From: Flavobacteriales bacterium UBA6770
GTDB taxonomy: Bacteria; Bacteroidota; Bacteroidia; Flavobacteriales_G; Salibacteraceae
DNA: 64,000 nucleotides
Reading direction: 5' to 3'
NCBI GenBank assembly: GCA_905181875.1
Contig: CAJIZH010000003.1
Span: 186,001 to 250,000 of the forward strand
A program made the translations under genes and the position numbers. Positions 53,037 through 61,524 of the stretch are shown here, in pieces. How positions within the stretch are numbered: position 1 is the first letter of the stretch; each line of letters opens with the position of its first letter. The notes beneath the pieces were generated by a model, which saw only the letters and a list, made by a program, of their open reading frames with translations, did no database searches and was not told where the DNA came from.

Positions 53037-53586
53037 ATGAGTAAAAGTTATTTAGAAATTCTACCAAACATCAAAGCACTCTTTTTTGATGTCGATGGTG
53101 TGCTTACCGATGGATCGGTAAGTTTGATGCCTGATGGAAGTATGACTAGAAGTATGGGGTCAAAAGATGGGTATATTTTGCATCTAGCAGCAAAAATGAA
53201 CATCCCAATAACGATCATTACAGGAGGAAACTCACAAGTGGTGAAGGACCGACTATTGCAGCTTGGCGTTCAAGATGTTTATCTAAAATCTGCAGATAAA
53301 TTAGCGGTATTTGAGGAGCATTTGTTGGGCTATGATTTAAAACCTGAAGAATGCCTTTACATGGGTGACGACATTCCCGATTATGAGGTAATGTCAAAAA
53401 GTGGGTTTGGCTTGCTGCCCTGCTGACGCCGCCGAAGAATTAAAAAAAATATCACATTACATTTCACCACTAAAAGGTGGAGAAGGTTGTGTAAGAGATA
53501 TCGTAGAACAATTCCTGAAAATTCACAACAAATGGTTTAAACCAGAGTACTTAAATACTCCGGAGGCCTCAAAATTCACATGGTAA
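53037..53586 (+). CDS. KdsC-like HAD phosphatase, frameshifted
   Basis: HAD motif I is FFDVDGVLTDG, motif II IITGG, and motif III/IV MGDDIPDYEVMSKS; these match KDO-8-phosphate phosphatase (KdsC/YrbI family), which releases KDO for LPS core synthesis. The frame stops early at 53426 after GLLPC. Removing one A from the AAAAA run at 53396-53400 gives MSKVGLACCPADAAEELKKI, then ISPLKGGEGCVRDIVEQFLK to TAA at 53586, the normal KdsC ending. So there is a single-base insertion in a homopolymer. Total length would be about 182 aa. It overlaps the next gene by 7 bases. Confidence 0.85.
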
Positions 53587-54566
53587 TGCATCCCGTAACC
53601 GCGTTTCTAAAGGCTATTAGAAGTCAGAATTTATTCATTATCGCATTGGTAATGTACTGCTTGCGTTGGTTCATTCTAAAGCCACTCACCGAGCTGCATG
53701 AACTTAAACTACAGTTATCCGAATTAGACTTTGGTGTTCTTGTACTTTCTGTTGTATTGGTTGCTGCGGCAGGAAATATTATTAATGATTATTTCGATTT
53801 AAAAATTGATCGTTACAACAAGCCTGATAAAATATTGATTGGAAAACATGTGAAACGTCGTATTGCGATGATGTCTCACATTGTAATGAATATAATTGCA
53901 GTTGTTTTAGCAGCCTATGTTTCTTACAAAAGCGGAGTTATAGAGTTGGCTTTAATTCATGTAATCTGGATTTCATCTCTTTGGTTTTACAGCACTAATT
54001 TCAAACGAAAATTTCTTTGGGGAAATATAATAATTGCCTTTTGCACAGGGCTTGTTCCTTTTTCAATCGCACTATTCGAAATTCCACCTTTAGTGGCCAA
54101 CAATCAAGACTTTCTTGCTGAATATCCACAAGCTTATCCTTACTTTAAAGGAGTAGTATACAGCGTACTATATTGGTCTCTTGGATTTGGTGTTTTCGCT
54201 TTTCTGATGACTCTAGCCCGCGAAATGACCAAGGATATTATTGACAAGGATGGCGATGAAGTATATGGTTGTAAAACACTTCCTGTTGTTTTAGGAATTA
54301 AAAAAACAGCCTTGATAATTGTCTCTATTTATGCGACAATTATAATTGGAATATTTGTTATTCAGCAGAATTATTTAGATGATAAATATAGCCTAGCTTA
54401 CTTGGCATTTGTATTTTCTCCATTGGTTTTATGGAGTATGTACTTGACCTTAAAGGGAAGTCACAAATCGCATTTTAAGCTTCCTGCATTGCTAAATAAA
54501 ATAGCCTCTGTTATTGGAATCTTATACTCTGTGGTGGCTTATTTAATTCTTACTGGAAGAATCTAA
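53580..54566 (+). CDS. UbiA-family prenyltransferase
   Basis: 328 aa with about eight hydrophobic segments. NIINDYFDLKIDRYNKPDK is the first Asp-rich motif (N-D-x3-D-x3-D) and REMTKDIIDKDGDEVYGCKT the second. These enzymes transfer a polyprenyl group to an aromatic or glycerol phosphate acceptor. Variants annotated as geranylgeranylglycerol-phosphate geranylgeranyltransferase are common in Bacteroidota; the true acceptor is unknown. ATG at 53580 (or 53586) lies inside the end of the KdsC-like gene. Confidence 0.85.
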   Translation: MVMHPVTAFLKAIRSQNLFIIALVMYCLRWFILKPLTELHELKLQLSELDFGVLVLSVVLVAAAGNIINDYFDLKIDRYNKPDKILIGKHVKRRIAMMSHIVMNIIAVVLAAYVSYKSGVIELALIHVIWISSLWFYSTNFKRKFLWGNIIIAFCTGLVPFSIALFEIPPLVANNQDFLAEYPQAYPYFKGVVYSVLYWSLGFGVFAFLMTLAREMTKDIIDKDGDEVYGCKTLPVVLGIKKTALIIVSIYATIIIGIFVIQQNYLDDKYSLAYLAFVFSPLVLWSMYLTLKGSHKSHFKLPALLNKIASVIGILYSVVAYLILTGRI

Positions 54567-54571
54567 TCATC

Positions 54572-55147
54572 ATGTCATTTAAAATTATCTTAGCAAGCAA
54601 TTCTCCGCGAAGAAAAGATCTGCTTACTAAAATGGGGGTAGATTTCGAAGTCAGAATCAAAGAAATCAACGAAGATTTTCCAAGTGATTTATCGGCAAAA
54701 GAAGTAGCTGAATATTTAGCGAAGAAAAAATCAAATGCCTATCGAGATTCAGTTTCGAAGAATGAACTGGTGATTACTGCTGATACTTTAGTTTCGTCTG
54801 AGGATAAGATCCTTAATAAACCGGAAACAAAAGAAGAAGCTCGACAAATGCTTGAATTTCTATCAAATAATACACACGAAGTCATTACTGGAGTCAGTTT
54901 AATGACATGTGAAAATCAAATAATTTTTAGCGTTATTTCCAAAGTAACTTTCGGAGAATTATCTGCACTAGATATCAATAAATACGTTGATTCAGGCTTA
55001 CCAATGGATAAGGCGGGAGCTTACGGAATCCAAGACTGGATTGGGACAATTGCAGTAACTAAAATAGAAGGTAGCTACGAAAATATTGTTGGGTTGCCCA
55101 CACAAGAATTGTATCGACAACTTAAAGCCTTGGGTGCAATAAATTGA
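54572..55147 (+). CDS. Maf family nucleoside triphosphate pyrophosphatase
   Basis: 191 aa. ILASNSPRRKDLLTKMGVDF is the family signature with the SxRR phosphate-binding motif, VITADTLVSSEDKILNKP holds the catalytic Asp, and DKAGAYGIQDWIG is the C-terminal motif. Maf proteins hydrolyse dTTP/UTP or modified nucleotides to monophosphates and affect cell division. It is the last gene of the ccm-to-maf run and converges on the secreted protein gene. Confidence 0.93.
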   Translation: MSFKIILASNSPRRKDLLTKMGVDFEVRIKEINEDFPSDLSAKEVAEYLAKKKSNAYRDSVSKNELVITADTLVSSEDKILNKPETKEEARQMLEFLSNNTHEVITGVSLMTCENQIIFSVISKVTFGELSALDINKYVDSGLPMDKAGAYGIQDWIGTIAVTKIEGSYENIVGLPTQELYRQLKALGAIN

Positions 55148-55152
55148 TAAAT

Positions 55153-57565
55153 TTATTGCTTAACAACAGGAACTATGTAGTTTTTATCCTGACCTAATAA
55201 ATGCAAAAAGTACAAACCAGAATTCAGTTGTTGTAGATCCAAAATAGTCTTTTCCTGTCCCAGTTCAAGATCAATATTCCACAACTCTTTTCCTGTAACA
55301 TCTCTTACATTCAGACTAATTATTTCTGAATTATAGAATTCAAGCATTAACTCGCCATTTGTTGGATTTGGATAAACTCGATAAGCTCTTTGATTATTAT
55401 GCACATCAATACCTACACTAAGATCATTAATTGTAAACTCTACATTCTGTTTGCAGCCATTATTATCCGTTATAACAACACTAAAAGACCCAGCCGATAA
55501 ATTGGATGCCTGAAAGCTTGAACTGCCATCAGACCAGTTGAAATTGTAAGGTACTACTCCACCGGTAACCGTTGCAAAAGCATTTCCATCGGCTTTTCCT
55601 AGTTTTGACTCATCGGTGATGGACAAGGATATACTTAGCGAATCGGGTTGTGTTAAGGTTATAACATCTTGATTCTGACAGTTTTTTCGGTCGGTGGTAG
55701 TAACGATATAGTTTCCTGCTTTTAAACCAACTATGGCTGCTAAAGTATCTCCTGTATTCCAACGATAGTTGTAACCTGGACTTCCTCCATTTGCCAAAAC
55801 TTTCAATTGCCCAGTAGAATCTCCATAACACAATATACTATCCAACACCGCAATGGTGTTTTCAATTTTATGTGGCTCATAAATTTCTATGGAATCGGTG
55901 TAGGCACAACCCAATGTATCGGAAACCGTAATCTTGTACACACCTGCAGCCAACCCTTTGGCGACTATCACCGATTGCACCACTGCTCCAATTGTAGTTG
56001 TAATTAGGTATTTGAGAGCTAAGACTAACACTAGCCTTGCCATCGCTGCCATTAAAACAATTGGTAGAATCGCTTGTAAGACTTAAAATCGGTTCGTAGA
56101 ACTTACAAGCATTGTATGAAAACTTAGCAATAAAACCATCGTCTTCTCCATTTATAACAGGTTGGTAAACGCCCTGTGTTCCTAAACCCGTTGATTTGGT
56201 ATGGCCCGATAGGGTAATAAAGGGTGCTTTGTAATGAATTGCTAAACCATAATCTCTTTCTGAACCGCCATAGTAGCTCAACATTTTTATATTCAATGAA
56301 TCGTCGATAATACCAAAAATAGCATCTTCATTACCTCCATAAATTGCATCATAAGGTTGTACAACTTGCAAATTGTTGGAGCGTGTCAATCCTACAAACC
56401 CAATGGTTGAGTCGTTAAATTGCTCCACATTGAGTAACGTCTCTAAATCATTACCACCTATATATCTACCGAGCAGTCTTTTGCCGTTTGGAGAAAAGCG
56501 CATTAAATAAGCATCTGATAATGCCTGCAAAGTGTCGTTTAGTATATGCCCTGTGCTAATTAAAGAATCATTATCTGTTCTTCCACAAATAAGTATATCG
56601 TCGTTATCTAAAACTTTTAAACCCATAATTTGGCTTGGCATGTAAGAAAACCACAATCGTTGTCCTTTAAGGTTAAATTTAGCAAGGAAATTACTAGAAG
56701 TAAAACTGCTTCCTGCATAGCTCTCAAGATAAACGCCTTTTGTTGAAAGTGTTGTATCCGACCATGTAATTCCACTTACATAAATAGCACTATCCTTAAT
56801 GGTTATTTCATTAATATTATCATTTCGATTTCCGCCAAAATAGGTTCCAAATATTTTATTACCAGTTGAATCAAAAGCCATTAAAAAGCCATCCGTTACA
56901 TCAAAACTACTCGCAGTACTTTTTGGAGGAGTTATTTGGGTTTGATACGCACCCGGTGTAGCAATAGCAGTGTCAGATTTTGTATTCCCAACCACATAAA
57001 TGTTACCCTTTTTATCCAAATCTAGATTAAGAACATTTTCATTTACGTTGGGCAAACCTCCAAAATAGGTAGTCCAAACGGGTTGCCCTGCTGTATCCAT
57101 ACGCATGAGCAACATGCCTCCACCAGCTTTCGTAGCCTTATGGACTCCAGCGCCATAAGAAAAACTTGTACAAGGTACTTGCATAATAATATAAATTGAA
57201 TTACTAACAGAGTCAAATTTACTAGCTCTTGTCGAAACACTTGCGGTGCCACAACTTAGATACGTTCCCCATTTTTTAACTTTTCCATTACTAGTTAGTT
57301 TTACTAAAAAAGAATTAAGGCCTCTGTTTGAACCTGCACCTACAGTAATATTACTAGTAATAAAAGCACCAGCAGTTGCAATGTTAGTGTAAGACTTCGT
57401 CCCACAAAGCAAATATTGAGTGCCTTCTCCATCAACACCAAAATCAGCAACTAAATCTGATTTTTCACCACCGATGTAAGTATGATAAGTGCGCAAAACC
57501 TGTGCTTGACCGTTTATAAATAAAACGGTCATGCACAAGAATAGAATGGGTTTTAAATAATTCAT
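55153..57565 (-). CDS. Secreted SBBP-repeat-like protein with type IX sorting domain, frameshifted
   Basis: Starts at ATG 57565 with a signal peptide ending INGQAQ. Residues about 25-480 hold repeated blade-like units: YIGGEKSDLVADFGVDG, TYFGGLPNVNENVLNLDLDK, TYFGGNRNDNINEITIKDS and YYGGSERDYGLAIHYK, the SBBP/YFGG pattern. Two SprB-type repeats follow (SDSTNCFNGSDGKASV... and ...DSILCYGDSTGQLKV). The last ~75 residues (YRVYPNPTNGELMLEF...GLYFLHLLG) are a T9SS type A domain. The frame breaks near 55965-55985: upstream SSGAIG continues in the +1 frame as VIVAKGLAAGVYKITVSD. Corrected length is about 804 aa. It follows the next gene by 14 bases in one operon. Confidence 0.8.
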
Positions 57566-57579
57566 TAATCTATACTCAG

Positions 57580-58084
57580 TTATAATATTTCAATAACCAA
57601 CAAACCTTTAAGACAATGACCTGAAAAGCTGTTGCATTGGGAATAACCTGCACTCCAGCCAGTTGCTGTCATTTGAGGCTGACAAGGAACAGGGGCAGCA
57701 ACACCAAAAGTAGCATTTATATGCAGCAAGGTCATTGGCCCACATGGCGTTCCAGACCCTGGATCATATTCTTGAATTTGCATAGCCACTACATTTCTAA
57801 AAATTGCAGTAGTTGTTGGCCAAGCCCAGTAATCACAAGCTTCAAACCAAGGGCCTATCACTGCACCACTTACCGCAGTTGTAATTGAACCTTGCGGCAT
57901 ACAAGTTAAAGAATCAACATTTTGTTGCAGAATATTCAATACATACCAATTGACTGTGTTATTTTGGATGTGCCAACCCGTTGCAGGATTAAGCAAACTA
58001 GTGTGACAAGAATCACAACTTGGTTGGGCTTTCGAATTGAAACTAGCCCCTATAATCAGAAAGAAAGAAAGAAAGGTTTTTCAT
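57580..58084 (-). CDS. Small secreted protein with CxxCH motif, out of frame at an AAAG repeat
   Basis: The ATG at 58084 gives MKNLSFFLS, then SDYRG and a stop. Dropping one AAAG unit from the tract at 58060-58075 gives MKNLSFFLIIGASFNSKAQ, a full signal peptide, running on as PSCDSCHTSLLNPATGWHIQ to TAA at 57580 (about 166 aa in all). The mature start has CDSCH, a c-type haem attachment pattern. The rest (CDYWAWPTTTAIFRNVVAMQ, GYSQCNSFSGHCLKGLLV) matches nothing I know; it has several cysteines. It heads an operon with the SBBP-like surface protein. Function unknown. Confidence 0.6.
58058..58075. repeat. AAAG tetranucleotide tract (4.5 units) in a signal-peptide coding region
   Basis: AGAAAGAAAGAAAGAAAG on the plus strand, CTTT units on the coding (minus) strand, codons 4 to 9 of the gene starting at 58084. 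Four full units leave the gene out of frame; three would restore it. Confidence 0.85.
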
Positions 58085-58189
58085 AACATATTGATTTTTA
58101 AAGTTTTCCAAATTTATCATTTTTAAGTTACTAAGCAAAAAAATCCATTAAGGTACAAGTTCCATTAACGGCATCATTTTTGGTTTGCA

Positions 58190-58216
58190 CATGACTTACC
58201 TAAACAATAAGTCATG
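58190..58216 (+). promoter_or_regulatory. 9-bp inverted repeat including the start codon of the MuiA-like gene
   Basis: CATGACTTA (58190-58198), nine bases, TAAGTCATG (58208-58216). The arms are perfect complements and the right arm ends with the ATG at 58214. It could be an operator or an mRNA hairpin that hides the start. A near-match promoter element, TTGGTTTG, lies just upstream at 58180-58187. Confidence 0.5.
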
Positions 58217-59824
58217 AAATACACACTCTCCTTTCTTCTTATCGCTTTTAGTCTTTCACTTTCAGCAAAGGAAATTCGAACAAAATCAACAATTAAACAC
58301 GTTACCGTTTTTCAAAAGGCTGCTCAAATAGAACGTAATGCCCAGGTGAAAATTCCTTCAGGAAAACACCAAATCATTATTTCCAATCTATCTACTCAAA
58401 TTAACGAAAACTCCATTCAACTTAGTGGAGATAAACAACTCAGTATTCTTTCCATTTATTTTCAGCGTAATTTTTTAAAAGACGCAGTGCCTTCTTCCAA
58501 ACTTAAAGCAGTCCAAGATTCAATTTCATACATGGAAAGTAAACTCCAAGATGTAAATGATGAACGCTGGTTGCTTCAAGAGGAAAAAGATTTGATTTTG
58601 AAAAACAAAGTATTATCACAAACTGGCAATAACAATACAACTGAAGAACTTACCAAAAGGGCCAATTTCTATCGATATAGATTGAGAGAAATTTTAAAAA
58701 GCCAAAAATCTGAGAACCAAAAGCATTCAAAGTATCAAAACACTTTAAGAAAATTAAGAGCTCAACAAAACGAGCTCGGAAATCGAAGAAAACATGTGGG
58801 CGAAATTGTGGTAGAAATAGAATCAAAAACAACTCAAACCGTAAATTTAAATTTAGCCTATAATATCCAGAATGCAGGTTGGTATCCACTTTATAACCTT
58901 AGGAGCAACAGTATAGAAGAACCATTACAATTAGATTATAATGCTAAGGTTTATCAGCGATCTGGGGTAGATTGGGAAAATGTGAAAATTTCATTATCAA
59001 CCTCAAATCCTCAAGCAAGTATTCAAAAACCCACACTTACTCCGTGGCGGTTGGCTTTTGTAAAGCCACTAAATTATAATAGACCTGACTTATACAAACA
59101 ATCCAATAAAGCATATGATTATTCTAATTCAAGGGTAACATCAAATGCTGAAAGTGACGATGTAGAAATAGCCGAAATCAGTGCTTTTACTCCTCCTCCT
59201 GTTCAAATCTCTCAATTGCAAACTGCTGTTTCTTTTGATCTAAAAACCAGATACAATATTCCTAGCGACAACAAACAACACGGAGTTATTGTAGCTCAAT
59301 ACGAGCTGCTTGCGGATTATACTTATTATGCTGCTCCTAAAATTCAAACGAAAGCATTTCTATTAGCCAAAACCTCTGATTGGCATCAATACAACCTAAT
59401 TCCTGGAAGAAGTAATTTCTTTTTCCAAAATACCTTTGTAGGTAATGCTGTGCTCAATTTATCAGGAATGCAAGACACCCTAGATATTTCATTGGGTCGA
59501 GACGACAACATCCTTATGGAAAGAAAAAGAGTGAAGGATTTTTGTAAAGTGTATGCAATTGGAGCTGATAAGCGTGAGGAAATTGGCATCCGCACAACTA
59601 TTACAAATAATAAAAATGTAGCAATAGAAATGATTGTTGAAGATCAAATTCCCGTTACTACAAACAATCAAATTGAGGTAAGCCTACTGAGCTCGAAAAG
59701 AGCAATCTATAATGAGCACACAGGAAAACTTAAATGGGTAATTAAATTAAAGCCAGGAGAAACCAAAGACCTTAACTTCTCTTACTCTATTAAATATCCG
59801 AAAGACAGAAAAATTAACCTATAA
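58214..59824 (+). CDS. Mucoidy inhibitor MuiA-like protein (DUF4140/DUF4139)
   Basis: 536 aa. A signal peptide ends near LSLSAKE (residue 19). TIKHVTVFQKAAQIERNAQV is the DUF4140 start, followed by a coiled coil (about 95-210) and the DUF4139 domain beginning LNLAYNIQNAGWYPLYNLRS and ending KLKPGETKDLNFSYSIKYPK. These proteins are periplasmic or outer-membrane; the name comes from a locus that reduces mucoidy in other bacteria, but no molecular function is known. An inverted repeat covers its start codon, and a strong hairpin follows its stop. Confidence 0.85.
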   Translation: MKYTLSFLLIAFSLSLSAKEIRTKSTIKHVTVFQKAAQIERNAQVKIPSGKHQIIISNLSTQINENSIQLSGDKQLSILSIYFQRNFLKDAVPSSKLKAVQDSISYMESKLQDVNDERWLLQEEKDLILKNKVLSQTGNNNTTEELTKRANFYRYRLREILKSQKSENQKHSKYQNTLRKLRAQQNELGNRRKHVGEIVVEIESKTTQTVNLNLAYNIQNAGWYPLYNLRSNSIEEPLQLDYNAKVYQRSGVDWENVKISLSTSNPQASIQKPTLTPWRLAFVKPLNYNRPDLYKQSNKAYDYSNSRVTSNAESDDVEIAEISAFTPPPVQISQLQTAVSFDLKTRYNIPSDNKQHGVIVAQYELLADYTYYAAPKIQTKAFLLAKTSDWHQYNLIPGRSNFFFQNTFVGNAVLNLSGMQDTLDISLGRDDNILMERKRVKDFCKVYAIGADKREEIGIRTTITNNKNVAIEMIVEDQIPVTTNNQIEVSLLSSKRAIYNEHTGKLKWVIKLKPGETKDLNFSYSIKYPKDRKINL

Positions 59825-59841
59825 GTATATATATTTCATAC

Positions 59842-59883
59842 AATTGTAAAATGCCGTTTTTTGCTAAACGACATTTTACAATT
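59842..59883 (+). terminator. Long hairpin between the MuiA-like gene and the histidine kinase
   Basis: AATTGTAAAATG (59842-59853) pairs with CATTTTACAATT (59872-59883); inside, CGTTT (59855-59859) pairs with AAACG (59866-59870) across one C-A mismatch, loop TTTGCT. The 17 paired bases end immediately before the ATG at 59884. It begins 18 bases after the preceding stop codon. There is no T run, so it may be a weak terminator, an RNA hairpin limiting translation of the kinase, or an operator. Confidence 0.5.
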
Positions 59884-61524
59884 ATGAAAACAATAAATCC
59901 TAAGTTTTTTTTTATCCCAGTAATATCTTTCGTATTTATTATTGGAGTAATCTTCATTGGAATTGACGTTAGATTTAGATTAAAAGAAGTTGAGTCTCGA
60001 GCTAATACCCTCAGCGGTCTCAGCCATATACAGAAAGATTTAAACCTATTTATTTATGATGTTACCTACTACAGAAATATCGCAACCACAACACATCTCC
60101 TTTTTCTAGCGGAACAAAAAGAATCTAAACTGATAAAGGCAAAGGAAATAAATCCAATAATTACGTTTTTATCAACTTTAGAAAGTCATGTAAAACTCCG
60201 CAAAGCGCAGAAACTTCAAACTAGAATTTCAATACTTATAGATGGCCAACGAAAGCAACTAAGAGTGCTTTCTCAGGAACTAAAAATAAGTTGGATTACG
60301 ATCTTCCTGATGAGTCTTCTGGGTTGCTTGCTGGCTATTGCTGGCTCAATTTTATCTCTACTTTTTGCGAAACGATCAAAAAATCTAGTCATCTCAGAAC
60401 GCAAGCCAATAATTGCAATTGACAATGCAGAAGAAAGGAAGAAAATTAAATATGAATTTTTGACTATCGTTTCACACGAATTAAAAACTTACTTAAATGT
60501 CATAATTGGTCTAACAAACCTCATTCAAGATAGAAATAAGGATCAAGAATTGGAAGCTGATCTGGAAATGCTTCGCTTATCTAACCAAGGATTAAAAAGT
60601 ACAATTGACAATTCGATAGATCTTGGTGATATAGAAAAAGGTATGGTGATATTGAATAATACGCCAATACGCTTATCCAAATACATAAAGAGTATTGTTC
60701 ACTCTTTTATTCCATCTGCTCGGCAAAATAAGGTTGATATTCATTTGGAATATGATGAAAATATACCACTTGAAGTTTCAGTAGATCCTTTTAGATTAAA
60801 TCAAATTCTGTTTAATTTGATTAAAAATGCTATCAAATTTGGAACAAACGGACTTGTTATCATATCCACAAAATTGATTTCAAATCAAGACAATATTGCA
60901 AAAATTAGATTTTCAGTTATTGATAATGCGATTGGCATTGACCCGGTTAAAACCGATAAAATTTTTGAGAGTTTTTCTCAAGTAAATGAAAGAATTACCG
61001 AAAATTATAGAGGAGGTGGAATTGGTCTATCAATAATCAAAAACTTACTAATTGTTATGAATAGTGAGATCCAGTTAAAGAGTAAACCAGGACAGGGAAG
61101 TATGTTTTACTTTGAACTGGAAATGGAGTTTTCAGAGACATCTGAAGCAAAGAAGAACCCAGTTGGAGGTCCGGTTTTAATCGTTGATGATAATAAAATA
61201 AACAGGATTCTTTTAAGCCGATATTTGGAAGTATTAAACATCAGAATAGACGAATCTGAAAGCGCCGATGACGCTATCTTAGCGTGTAAAAAAACCGATT
61301 ATCGAATTATTTTAATGGATCTACAAATGCCTATCATAGATGGGGTAGAGGCGACAAAAATTATTCGAGAACAAAAATCAAATTTAAATACCGCAATTTT
61401 CGCTGTATCTTCCAGTTCTAAGGAAGCAATGAAACTGAAGTGTAAAGGCGTTGACTTTACTGGATTCATTCCAAAGCCTATTGATAGAAAGGAATTAATA
61501 CAAATCGTAAGTCAATATTGCTAA
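59884..61524 (+). CDS. Hybrid sensor histidine kinase/response regulator
   Basis: 546 aa from the ATG at 59884; an in-frame ATG at 59851 lies inside the hairpin and adds 11 residues. Two membrane helices (about 8-29 and 138-160) enclose a short extracytoplasmic sensor. HisKA has FLTIVSHELKTYLNVIIGLT with the phosphorylated His. The ATPase domain has NQILFNLIKNAIKFG (N box), VIDNAIGID (G1 box, with A where the first Gly of DxGxG is usual) and GGGIGLSIIKNLL (G2). A C-terminal receiver has LIVDDNKINRILLSRYL and LMDLQMPIIDGVEATKI with the phospho-accepting Asp. No output domain or partner regulator is adjacent; the signal is unknown. Confidence 0.92.
   Translation: MKTINPKFFFIPVISFVFIIGVIFIGIDVRFRLKEVESRANTLSGLSHIQKDLNLFIYDVTYYRNIATTTHLLFLAEQKESKLIKAKEINPIITFLSTLESHVKLRKAQKLQTRISILIDGQRKQLRVLSQELKISWITIFLMSLLGCLLAIAGSILSLLFAKRSKNLVISERKPIIAIDNAEERKKIKYEFLTIVSHELKTYLNVIIGLTNLIQDRNKDQELEADLEMLRLSNQGLKSTIDNSIDLGDIEKGMVILNNTPIRLSKYIKSIVHSFIPSARQNKVDIHLEYDENIPLEVSVDPFRLNQILFNLIKNAIKFGTNGLVIISTKLISNQDNIAKIRFSVIDNAIGIDPVKTDKIFESFSQVNERITENYRGGGIGLSIIKNLLIVMNSEIQLKSKPGQGSMFYFELEMEFSETSEAKKNPVGGPVLIVDDNKINRILLSRYLEVLNIRIDESESADDAILACKKTDYRIILMDLQMPIIDGVEATKIIREQKSNLNTAIFAVSSSSKEAMKLKCKGVDFTGFIPKPIDRKELIQIVSQYC

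Noticed and set aside
53401..53586. A separate small gene starting with GTG at 53401
   Set aside because: Its sequence is the missing C-terminus of the KdsC-like phosphatase in the +1 frame, so it belongs to that gene.
55153..56052. An independent 299-aa secreted protein beginning at 56052
   Set aside because: It has no signal peptide or promoter and its first residues are out-of-frame translation of the SBBP-like gene; it is the displaced C-terminal part.
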